Of a stretch of DNA of 5,978 nt, positions 1 through 5,957 are shown piece after piece. The stretch is from Victivallales bacterium (lineage in GTDB: Bacteria; Verrucomicrobiota; Lentisphaeria; Oligosphaerales; Oligosphaeraceae). Numbering within the stretch: position 1 is the first letter of the stretch; every line of letters begins with the position of its first letter. Where the stretch lies: contig JAFZZD010000127.1 of NCBI GenBank assembly GCA_017615955.1, forward strand, positions 1 through 5,978. Direction: 5' to 3'. The notes beneath the pieces were generated by a model that ran no database searches, was not told the origin of the DNA, and worked only from the letters and a program-made list of their open reading frames with translations. The position numbers and the translations under genes are program-made.

Positions 1-32
1 ACATAAAACGCCGCCTCGGCGCCCACATAAAA
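1..32 (+). repeat. Hairpin repeat copy 1, followed by ACATAAAA; truncated or tandem at its left end
   Basis: A CGCCG / CCT / CGGCG hairpin (9-21) is followed by CCCACATAAAA (22-32), the same core and tail as the copy before the CapA-like gene. The left GGG of the full stem is missing and is replaced by another ACATAAAA (1-8), which looks like the tail of a preceding copy cut by the window edge. This suggests at least two tandem 24-base units. It lies 12 bases upstream of the ceramidase-like start codon. Confidence 0.8.
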
Positions 33-44
33 AACAAAACAACA
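25..44 (+). promoter_or_regulatory. A-rich leader without Shine-Dalgarno before the ceramidase-like gene
   Basis: The 20 bases before the ATG contain only A and C with a single T, and no G at all, so no Shine-Dalgarno pairing is possible here. They begin with the ACATAAAA tail of the hairpin repeat. Initiation probably relies on an unstructured A-rich region, perhaps exposed just downstream of the hairpin in the mRNA. No convincing -35/-10 pair is visible, but most upstream sequence is outside the window. Confidence 0.5.
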
Positions 45-1361
45 ATGAAGATTTCCTGGTTTAGCAAAATCATCTCCCCAGAGCTGGGGGGGCACATTTC
101 AGGCTACAAAATGGATGACACCTCCATTTCCAAGCTGAACGATCTGTATATGACTGGCCTTTTGGCTGATGACGGCGAGAGCAAGGTGCTGCTCATCAGT
201 TTTGACCTGTTGTGCCTGGACGAGGTATTCATACAGAAGATACGCCATACCTGCGGCGAAATCCTGGGAATGCCCCAGTATCACATAATGCTGACCTGCA
301 CCCATACCCACGGCGGACCGCTGACCAACACTGAACCAAAGTATGACCACTACGTGGAATACAAGTACTTGGACTGGCTGGAGGCCGCCATCATCGAGGA
401 ATGCAAGGCGCTGCCAGGCAAAATGAAGGAGGCAATCCCTTTCTTCTACTCCATGAAATTGGACGAAAACATAAACAGGCGCATTGTGATGGCGGACAAC
501 TACGACTGCTTCATGCCGCACCGTGCTGAACTGCGCCGCATTGCAGATGGTTTCAAGGACCAGGAGCTGGGACTTCTGTTCTTCCTGGAGCCAGACGATA
601 GATTTCCTATGTTCATAGTCGGCAACTATGCCGCGCATCCATTGGCAAGCCATTCCATCGGCAAGGGTGCCTTGCGCATTTCCGCTGATTTTCCTGGCTA
701 TTTCAGGGATTACATCAAGTCAGAGTCAGACTGCGACGCAATGTTTGTCAGCGGCGCACTTGGTGACATGGTGCCTAAAGAAGACGAGCAGGGTGAAGAT
801 GGCGCCAGGCAAATGGGCATACGCCTGGCAAAAGGCGCAATACGCGGCATTATTGACGCGACACGCAACCCGAAGCGCTTTAAAATGGACAATGCCAAGG
901 TCGGCGCCATAAGCAAGACCCTGACCGCACCGCTCAGGCCCATATTCCGCAACAACCCCGATATCCTGCCATCCCACTACCTTGGCAAGGATGCCATTGA
1001 CCTGGAGATGCAATGCCTTGCCATAGGTGACGTGTGCTTCGTGGGTGTGCCAGGCGAAATGTGCGCTGAGATGGGGCTTGAAATAAAATGGCATTCCCCT
1101 TTCAGAAAAACATTCATCGCATTTGTCGCAACCGCATACCATGATTACATTGTCCCCGCAAATTTCCTGCTGCAAGGCGGATATGAGGCGAAAATGCATC
1201 GTTTTTCAGCAAGAAAGACCATCGACCTGGTAAAGACCGCAGTGGATGGAATGTTTGAACTGAAGGATAAGCTGCACCCGCTCCCAGAAGGGCAGGAGGA
1301 GGATTATACCAGAGACAACAACCATGTGGAAATTTGCATAACACCAACAACCATACAGTAA
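45..1361 (+). CDS. Neutral/alkaline ceramidase-domain protein, probable zinc amidase, cytoplasmic
   Basis: The 438-residue product matches the N-terminal catalytic domain of neutral/alkaline non-lysosomal ceramidases, zinc enzymes that hydrolyse N-acyl amide bonds. Visible family landmarks are an ISPELGGHISGY opening (about residues 10-21), TCTHTHGGP (84-92) with zinc-ligand candidate H87, a second histidine in NYAAHP (H198), ISADFPGY (212-219), SGALGDMVP (236-244), VPGE (335-338, ligand candidate E338) and a GGYE segment (378-381) carrying the tyrosine ligand candidate. The domain begins at the first residues, so there is no room for a signal peptide, and the C-terminal domain of the roughly 650-700-residue secreted ceramidases is missing. 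The GDVSPN-type motif that carries the catalytic serine in characterised ceramidases reads GDMVPK here. Sphingolipid ceramidase activity is therefore doubtful, and another amide substrate is more likely. It is the first gene of a two-gene block with the D-aminoacylase. No Shine-Dalgarno sequence precedes the ATG, which was chosen because the domain starts there. Family assignment is firm; the substrate is unknown. Confidence 0.9.
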   Translation: MKISWFSKIISPELGGHISGYKMDDTSISKLNDLYMTGLLADDGESKVLLISFDLLCLDEVFIQKIRHTCGEILGMPQYHIMLTCTHTHGGPLTNTEPKYDHYVEYKYLDWLEAAIIEECKALPGKMKEAIPFFYSMKLDENINRRIVMADNYDCFMPHRAELRRIADGFKDQELGLLFFLEPDDRFPMFIVGNYAAHPLASHSIGKGALRISADFPGYFRDYIKSESDCDAMFVSGALGDMVPKEDEQGEDGARQMGIRLAKGAIRGIIDATRNPKRFKMDNAKVGAISKTLTAPLRPIFRNNPDILPSHYLGKDAIDLEMQCLAIGDVCFVGVPGEMCAEMGLEIKWHSPFRKTFIAFVATAYHDYIVPANFLLQGGYEAKMHRFSARKTIDLVKTAVDGMFELKDKLHPLPEGQEEDYTRDNNHVEICITPTTIQ

Positions 1362-1365
1362 AAGC

Positions 1366-2874
1366 ATGACGATGCAAGCAAAAACTATCATAAAAAATGG
1401 GCTTATTTGCGATGGGTCAGGGACTGCACCGCAAAAGAAGGACCTGCTCATCGAGAAGGGCCTGATATCGGCCATTGGCGAGCCAGGCGCATTCCAGGAC
1501 AATGCAGACTGCATCATCGATGCGGCTGGAAACCTTGTCACGCCAGGCTTCATAGACGCGCATTCCCATGGCGATACCAGAAAGCTGCGCTATCCAGAGA
1601 ACCGTTCCAAGCTGTTCCAAGGCGTGACCACCGAAGTGGACGGCAACTGCGGCTTCTCCTACAGTTGTGTGCCTGGCGAGCTGGAGGAGATGCGATGGAA
1701 TGGCCTGGCGGAATATGCCTCTGTGCTGAAGCAGCGTTCAGTTTCCACCAACACAGTGGTTCTATGCGGGCACAACTCAATACGCGCACATGTCATGGGC
1801 AGACAGAATGTCAAGGCTGGCAAGGACGAAATCGCCGCAATGAAGCGCATTATGGAGAATGCATTTGAGGCGGGCGCGGCTGGCTGGACCAGTGGCCTCA
1901 CCTATTTCCCAGGCAAGTTCTCCGACACGGCGGAGCTGCTGGAGCTTTCTGCACTCACCAAGGGCACCAACAAGATACACGGCACCCACATGCGCAGCGA
2001 AGGCGACAAGCTGCTTGAAGCGTTGCAGGAGGCAATTGAAGTGGCGCGCGCGGGTTCTGGCAGACTGGAAGTCAGCCATCTCAAGACGCTCTTCCCTGGC
2101 AATTTCCACAAGGTTGACCAATTATTGCAGGACATACGGGACGCGCAGCAGTCTGGCATGGATGTTCATGCGGACCGCTATCCCTACATCTACACATCCA
2201 CACGCATTGGTCAGGCTCTGCCTTCTCCATACAACATGGATCCTGACTTTGCAACGAAACTGCGGGCTTCCGTGGACTTCCAGGAGGAGATTGCAAAGGC
2301 TCTTGAGCATAGTCCCAGAGATTTGGCGCCCACCATCTTGACCGCGAAGATGAAGACTCTGGCGGAAATCGCCCAGGAAAAAGGCGTTTCCGTGGAAAAA
2401 GCCTGCATGCTGGAACTGCTGGAGAGTCCAGAACAGAACGCGGCGTTCCTGTCCTGTTCACCAGAGAATCTGGAGAAGATACTGTCCCAGCCATGGGTAT
2501 GCGCTGGTTCTGACGGCATTTCAATGCAGCTGGATGCAGGTGAGCAGTTTGGCGGGCATCCCAGGGCGGTCGGCACATTCCCAACATTTTTCAGGATGGT
2601 CAGCAGACTATGCGGCGTGGCTGAGGCTGTTCGCAGGATGACTGCCTTGCCCGCGCAGATATTCCGCATTCCTCAGCGCGGCCTTTTGAAGCCAGGCTAC
2701 ATTGCGGACATCGTGATATTCGACGGCGACAAGTTCGAATCCAAGGCGGGATTCCGCGGCGAGGATCCGATGCCCATTGGAATGAAATACGTACTTGTTG
2801 GCGGCAACGTGGCCTGGGATGCCACACAGCCAGACAAGGTCGCCCGCCACGGCAGCTTCATCCCCATCAACTAG
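1366..2874 (+). CDS. N-acyl-D-amino-acid deacylase (D-aminoacylase), amidohydrolase superfamily
   Basis: The family is zinc-dependent and hydrolyses N-acyl-D-amino acids to a free D-amino acid and a carboxylate. At 502 residues this protein has the usual family length. Visible parts are an N-terminal beta-sandwich segment (about 1-60), the HxH metal motif in IDAHSHGD (63-70; H66, H68, D70), NCGF with the characteristic metal-ligand cysteine C95, THMR (207-210; H208), EVSHLK (235-240; H238), DRYPY (270-274), the catalytic aspartate in GSDG (D383), HPR (398-400), and the closing PGYIADIVIFD strand (443-453). All expected metal and catalytic residues are present, so it should be active. It has no signal peptide. 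It starts 4 bases after the ceramidase-like gene, implying co-transcription. An in-frame ATG at 1372 is an alternative start, and neither has an obvious ribosome binding site. Which acyl group and D-residue it prefers (Glu, Asp or neutral) cannot be read from sequence; a D-amino-acid dipeptide or N-carbamoyl substrate is possible. Confidence 0.93.
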   Translation: MTMQAKTIIKNGLICDGSGTAPQKKDLLIEKGLISAIGEPGAFQDNADCIIDAAGNLVTPGFIDAHSHGDTRKLRYPENRSKLFQGVTTEVDGNCGFSYSCVPGELEEMRWNGLAEYASVLKQRSVSTNTVVLCGHNSIRAHVMGRQNVKAGKDEIAAMKRIMENAFEAGAAGWTSGLTYFPGKFSDTAELLELSALTKGTNKIHGTHMRSEGDKLLEALQEAIEVARAGSGRLEVSHLKTLFPGNFHKVDQLLQDIRDAQQSGMDVHADRYPYIYTSTRIGQALPSPYNMDPDFATKLRASVDFQEEIAKALEHSPRDLAPTILTAKMKTLAEIAQEKGVSVEKACMLELLESPEQNAAFLSCSPENLEKILSQPWVCAGSDGISMQLDAGEQFGGHPRAVGTFPTFFRMVSRLCGVAEAVRRMTALPAQIFRIPQRGLLKPGYIADIVIFDGDKFESKAGFRGEDPMPIGMKYVLVGGNVAWDATQPDKVARHGSFIPIN

Positions 2875-2930
2875 GCAACCACAAAGACTCCTTAATTCCA
2901 ATTAGCTTGTTCCCGCTAAGGCAACCTGAG
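2875..2930. other. Intergenic spacer between the two gene blocks, no gene
   Basis: This short AT-richer stretch holds two weak inverted repeats: TAATT / AATTA (2893-2904) and TTAGC / GCTAA (2902-2919, 8-base loop). Neither is followed by a T-run, so neither is a convincing terminator. I cannot identify a promoter here with confidence, although a promoter for the second block, if there is one, would have to lie in or near this spacer. Confidence 0.4.
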
Positions 2931-2958
2931 TGGGCGCCGCCTCGGCGCCCACATAAAA
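2931..2958 (+). repeat. Hairpin repeat copy 2 (complete) with ACATAAAA tail
   Basis: A perfect 9-bp inverted repeat, TGGGCGCCG (2931-2939) and CGGCGCCCA (2943-2951), encloses a CCT loop and is followed by CATAAAA. The core and tail match copy 1 base for base where both are present. The copy stands 11 bases ahead of the CapA-like start codon. It is not followed by a T-run on either strand, so it is not a standard intrinsic terminator. It could be a dispersed REP-like element, a 5'-UTR stem or a protein-binding palindrome. Confidence 0.9.
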
Positions 2959-2962
2959 CACA
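2952..2962 (+). promoter_or_regulatory. A-rich leader without Shine-Dalgarno before the CapA-like gene
   Basis: The 11 bases between the hairpin and the ATG contain A, C and a single T but no G, so there is no ribosome-binding purine block. The arrangement (stem, ACATAAAA, then ATG) repeats what is seen before the ceramidase-like gene. It may be an A-rich initiation signal placed by the repeat. Confidence 0.5.
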
Positions 2963-4135
2963 ATGACAACATCCAAAATAATCTTTGCATCCGACTTTGC
3001 CCCCATACGCAACTTTGCTGATATGATGCGGGACGAGCCAGAGCGCATCTACGGCGACCTACTTGGTGTCTTGCGCAAGGCGGACTATAGCATTGTGAAT
3101 CTGGAGGCACCTCTCTACACATTTGACAGGCACATCATCAAGAGCGGTGCCGCTTTCTCCGGGCAGCCAGAGCATATTGGCTCCTTGCTGGCAGGCGGCT
3201 TCAAGACCGCCATCTGCGCCAACAACCATACATTTGATTCGGATGCAGAGGGCTTCTCCAGGACCAGGCAGCTTTTGAAGGAGAATGGCATTGCCTGCGT
3301 GGGCGCGGGCGACAATCTGGCCCAGGCTCGTCTGCCACAGGAAATCACCGTGAATGGCGTGAAGATACTGCTGCTGGCGATATCGGAGGGCGAGGACATG
3401 CGCGGTGCGACGGATAGCACGCCAGGCGTGCGTCCCTGGGAGCCAGAGGTACTGGCGGAGCAGATACGGCAGGCAAAGGGCAAATACAATGCAATCATCG
3501 TCTCTGCCCACTGCGGCCTGGAAAACCAGCCATTCCCATCGTTCTATGTGTACGAAGCATTCCGAATGTGGGCGGAGGCAGGGGCGGACATCATTGTGGG
3601 GCATCATCCCCATGTGCCGCAGGGCATGGTGCAATTCGGCAAATGCTCTGCATATTTCAGCCTGGGCAATTTTGCCTTCTACCAGCCAGCGCAGCTCTTC
3701 TACAGGAAGCTGGGATATATGCTGGAAATGCAGATTGACGAGACTGGTGTTGTGTCCCACAGACCGATTCCCTACAAGATACGCGAGGACGGCCTGCACC
3801 TGCTGGACGCCAGGGAACAGGCGGATTTCAATGCGCTGATGGGCAAGCTGTCCGCCCCCTTGCAGAGCGAGGCAGGCGCACGTCAGGCATGGAATGCGGT
3901 GCTTGCCTACAATGGAGTGCAGGGTTTCTGCGACGAACTGGAGAAGATACGCCAGACTATGCTGGACGATGCGCCTAAAGGAGCCGCCATGCTGCGCAAC
4001 AGGGTATGCTGCATGCAGCACAGAATGCAATGGATTGATGGAATGAACAGGATTGCCGATGGCACAATAGACGATGCTCCTGCTGAGCTTGTTGAACTGG
4101 TCAGGGACTTTTTGAAACGGGAAGTTGAAAAATGA
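2963..4135 (+). CDS. CapA-family (poly-gamma-glutamate capsule type) metallophosphoesterase-like protein
   Basis: The 390-residue product has the CapA/PgsA domain, a calcineurin-like metallophosphoesterase fold best known from poly-gamma-glutamate capsule export. Motifs in order are ASDFAP with metal-ligand candidate D11, VNLEAP (45-50), ANNH (86-89), GIACVGAGDNLAQAR (about 109-123), SAHCGLE (181-187) standing for the usual HWGxE, GHHPHV (213-218) and YFSLGNFAF (231-239). Residues from about 280 to the end form a probably helical extension that I do not recognise. Unlike capsule CapA, there is no N-terminal membrane anchor or signal peptide, so it appears cytoplasmic, and no capB, capC or capD is present in the window. 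It heads the second block: the hairpin repeat ends 11 bases before its ATG, and its stop overlaps the start of the racemase-like gene. The start was chosen because the first beta strand begins at residue 4. A phosphatase or other metal-hydrolase role is inferred from family only. Confidence 0.9.
   Translation: MTTSKIIFASDFAPIRNFADMMRDEPERIYGDLLGVLRKADYSIVNLEAPLYTFDRHIIKSGAAFSGQPEHIGSLLAGGFKTAICANNHTFDSDAEGFSRTRQLLKENGIACVGAGDNLAQARLPQEITVNGVKILLLAISEGEDMRGATDSTPGVRPWEPEVLAEQIRQAKGKYNAIIVSAHCGLENQPFPSFYVYEAFRMWAEAGADIIVGHHPHVPQGMVQFGKCSAYFSLGNFAFYQPAQLFYRKLGYMLEMQIDETGVVSHRPIPYKIREDGLHLLDAREQADFNALMGKLSAPLQSEAGARQAWNAVLAYNGVQGFCDELEKIRQTMLDDAPKGAAMLRNRVCCMQHRMQWIDGMNRIADGTIDDAPAELVELVRDFLKREVEK
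4119..4124 (+). promoter_or_regulatory. Weak ribosome binding site of the racemase-like gene
   Basis: GGGAAG lies 7 bases before the ATG at 4132, inside the end of the CapA-like gene. With the ATGA stop-start overlap it supports translational coupling and this start. Confidence 0.5.
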
Positions 4136-4974
4136 AGAAGGTAATTGTATGTGATTCAGGTCTTGGCGGCCTGAATGTGGCTGCCAGGTTTTTCAATGAA
4201 AAGGCGCAGGATGCCGAGCCTTGCGACATTGTGTATTTCAACGCATATCCTTCGCAGGAGGGCGGTTTCAACAAGCTGCCCAGCAAATTGAGCCAGGAAA
4301 TGCTGCTGCGCAATGTGTTCGAGGGCATGGCCAAGTTCAAGCCAGACAGCTGCCTCATCGCCTGCAATACATTGTCCATCATCTACGACCGCATGCGCGC
4401 TTGGTACTCGCCTCCGTTCCCCGTGTCTGGCATAATCGAGGCGGCGGTGAATGGCGTGGCTGCGGCAGTCCAGGACCTGCCTGATGCCTCGGTGCTGATT
4501 GTCGGCACCAATTCCACCATTGAATCTGGCGTGTATTCATATCGTTTTTCAAAGCATGTTTCATCCAGACGCATACGCTCTCTGGCGTGTCCAGGTCTTG
4601 CGACGCGCCTTGAAAGCGATCCAGCCGCGCCTGAGATACAGGCCAGCATTGCGGACTATGCAAAGGAAGCAGCCTTGCTATGGAAGACGCCACCCAAAAA
4701 GCTGCTTTTGGCATTGTGCTGCACACACTTTGAATACGCATTGCCATTCTGGCAGGAGGAGTTCGGCAAGGTATTCGGCGACGGACTTCGCATTGTGAAT
4801 CCAAATGCCCTGCTTGGAAAGGACATCTGCGGCAAGTCCTTCAGCTATCATTCTAAAATCCCATTCTTCCCTGGCGCACAGGAAAGCATTGGCGCATATT
4901 TCAAGGAAAGCGCACCCGCAATATCGGCGGCATTGAAGAAGGCAAAACCAGACAACGAACTTTTCAAACTTTGA
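4132..4974 (+). CDS. Glutamate racemase (MurI)-like aspartate/glutamate racemase family protein
   Basis: Classical MurI interconverts L- and D-glutamate without a cofactor, using two cysteines. The 280-residue product has the usual length and both halves of the active site: DSGLGGL (8-14), ACNT with the first catalytic cysteine C78 (77-80), GIIEAA (100-105), GTNSTIESGVY (125-135), a CPG segment (153-155) and CCTH with the second catalytic cysteine C197 and H199 (196-199). Acid-base partners D8 and H199 are kept. The stretch that should hold the substrate-binding PYG motif is different, reading about YPSQEGGFNKLP (39-50). Glutamate specificity is therefore uncertain; it could act on another amino acid or on a D-glutamyl or D-aspartyl compound. 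It overlaps the CapA-like gene by 4 bases (ATGA), and a ligase-like gene follows after 9 bases, implying translational coupling and a shared pathway. It could still be the cell's own MurI, but this neighbourhood and the motif change suggest a specialised paralogue. Confidence 0.85.
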   Translation: MKKVIVCDSGLGGLNVAARFFNEKAQDAEPCDIVYFNAYPSQEGGFNKLPSKLSQEMLLRNVFEGMAKFKPDSCLIACNTLSIIYDRMRAWYSPPFPVSGIIEAAVNGVAAAVQDLPDASVLIVGTNSTIESGVYSYRFSKHVSSRRIRSLACPGLATRLESDPAAPEIQASIADYAKEAALLWKTPPKKLLLALCCTHFEYALPFWQEEFGKVFGDGLRIVNPNALLGKDICGKSFSYHSKIPFFPGAQESIGAYFKESAPAISAALKKAKPDNELFKL

Positions 4975-4976
4975 GG
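4973..4976 (+). promoter_or_regulatory. Ribosome binding site of the ATP-grasp gene
   Basis: GAGG overlaps the stop codon of the racemase-like gene and sits 7 bases before the ATG at 4984. It is the clearest Shine-Dalgarno-like sequence in the window and fixes this start. Confidence 0.6.
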
Positions 4977-4983
4977 ACTAAAA

Positions 4984-5946
4984 ATGAGCAAAGCAACAAT
5001 TGTACTTATAACGGGCGCTGGCGGCGATGCCCAGGGCTGGGGAAATATGCAGGTGACGGAGGCCGTCAAGGACGCAATCATCGCCAATGGCCACGATTGC
5101 CGCATAGTATTGGCTGAAAACCGCAGGGAACTGGAACAGAAACTGGCCGAGGGCGAATGCACCCTGGCGTGGAGTTCGCTGTATTTCTTCTCGGACAGGG
5201 AGGACATAATCGGCATTCCGCCAGATGCGGTGTGGGTGGCGGACGTGCTGGACGAACTGGGCATTTCCTACATCGGCCCTTCCGCCCAGACCATGAAGAA
5301 CCTCATCAGCAAGAATGACACCCACGAGATACTTGCCGCCCACTCCGTACGTGTGCCGCGTCATATTCTTTGTCCACCTGCCAGTACCAGCCAGGTGGAT
5401 TTCTTCCCCGCCTTTGTGAAGCCCAATGGCGAATCCCGTTCCATAGGCATCAATGAAAACAGCGTGGCCGAGACGCCTGAGGCACTGGAGAAGCAGGTGA
5501 ACTTCATCCAGCAGGAATTGCAGCAGGCGGCGTTGGTGGAGGAATACCTGCCAGGACGGGAATACACGGTGCTGGTGCTGGACAACGGCAAGAACAGGGA
5601 AATCCTGCCAGGGCGTGTAACCGTGGCAAAGGAACTGTACGGCAAATATCCTGTGTTGCGCAGTGATCTGCGGGGCGTGGGACTTACTCATGTCTCAATT
5701 CCAGAGGAACATCAGGAGGAGGCAATCGAACTGGCTGCCCAGGCATGCGATGCACTCAAATGCGACGACCATGTGAGGATAGACATGAGGGAAGGGCAGG
5801 ATGGTCGCCTCCGCATCATGGAGGTCAACGGCATTCCAGGCCTGAAGCCCGTGAAAAGCTGGAGTCCCCAGATCTACACCCTCTACCATCCCAGCGGCAA
5901 CCCATACCAGGCCCTCATCGGCAAAATCGTAGAGGCAAAACTGTAG
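4984..5946 (+). CDS. D-Ala-D-Ala-ligase-like ATP-grasp enzyme with divergent substrate pocket
   Basis: The 320-residue product follows the D-alanine-D-alanine ligase layout: an N-terminal glycine-rich subdomain (about 1-105), a central ATP-grasp lid and a C-terminal catalytic part. Visible are ISYIGPSA (94-101), FVKPNG (144-149) with the ATP-binding lysine K146, VEEYLPGREYTV (185-196), HVRIDM (263-268; R264, D266) and the magnesium-binding end MEVNGIPGL (279-287; E280, N282, G286). ATP use and an acyl-phosphate ligase mechanism are therefore expected. The pocket differs from Ddl: the GGxSxExxVS loop is replaced by a Gly-rich GAGGDAQGWGN segment (11-21), the EGSS motif reads ESRS (150-153), the HGxxGEDG motif is absent, and the YDYxAKY loop is reduced to about ELYGKYP (217-223). 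The likely product is a peptide or amide of some D- or modified amino acid rather than D-Ala-D-Ala. The start is supported by GAGG seven bases upstream. It is the last gene of the block. Confidence 0.87.
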   Translation: MSKATIVLITGAGGDAQGWGNMQVTEAVKDAIIANGHDCRIVLAENRRELEQKLAEGECTLAWSSLYFFSDREDIIGIPPDAVWVADVLDELGISYIGPSAQTMKNLISKNDTHEILAAHSVRVPRHILCPPASTSQVDFFPAFVKPNGESRSIGINENSVAETPEALEKQVNFIQQELQQAALVEEYLPGREYTVLVLDNGKNREILPGRVTVAKELYGKYPVLRSDLRGVGLTHVSIPEEHQEEAIELAAQACDALKCDDHVRIDMREGQDGRLRIMEVNGIPGLKPVKSWSPQIYTLYHPSGNPYQALIGKIVEAKL

Positions 5947-5957
5947 TTTTGTATGTG

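Noticed and set aside
2081..2587. Minus-strand open frames opposite the D-aminoacylase gene
   Set aside because: They are low-complexity in Ser, Arg and Pro, have no recognisable domain, and are fully shadowed by a well-supported gene.
2931..2951. The hairpin as an intrinsic terminator of the first block
   Set aside because: The stem is followed by ACATAAAA on the plus strand and by CTCAGG on the minus strand, so no T-run follows on either side. A rho-dependent or other role is not excluded.
3059..4030. A 323-codon open frame on the minus strand opposite the CapA-like gene
   Set aside because: It lies wholly inside a gene with clear family motifs, its translation shows no recognisable domain, and long antisense frames arise from the codon bias here.
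4978..5691. A 237-codon minus-strand open frame opposite the ATP-grasp gene
   Set aside because: It is His- and Gln-rich with no family signature, and is explained as the complement of the real gene.
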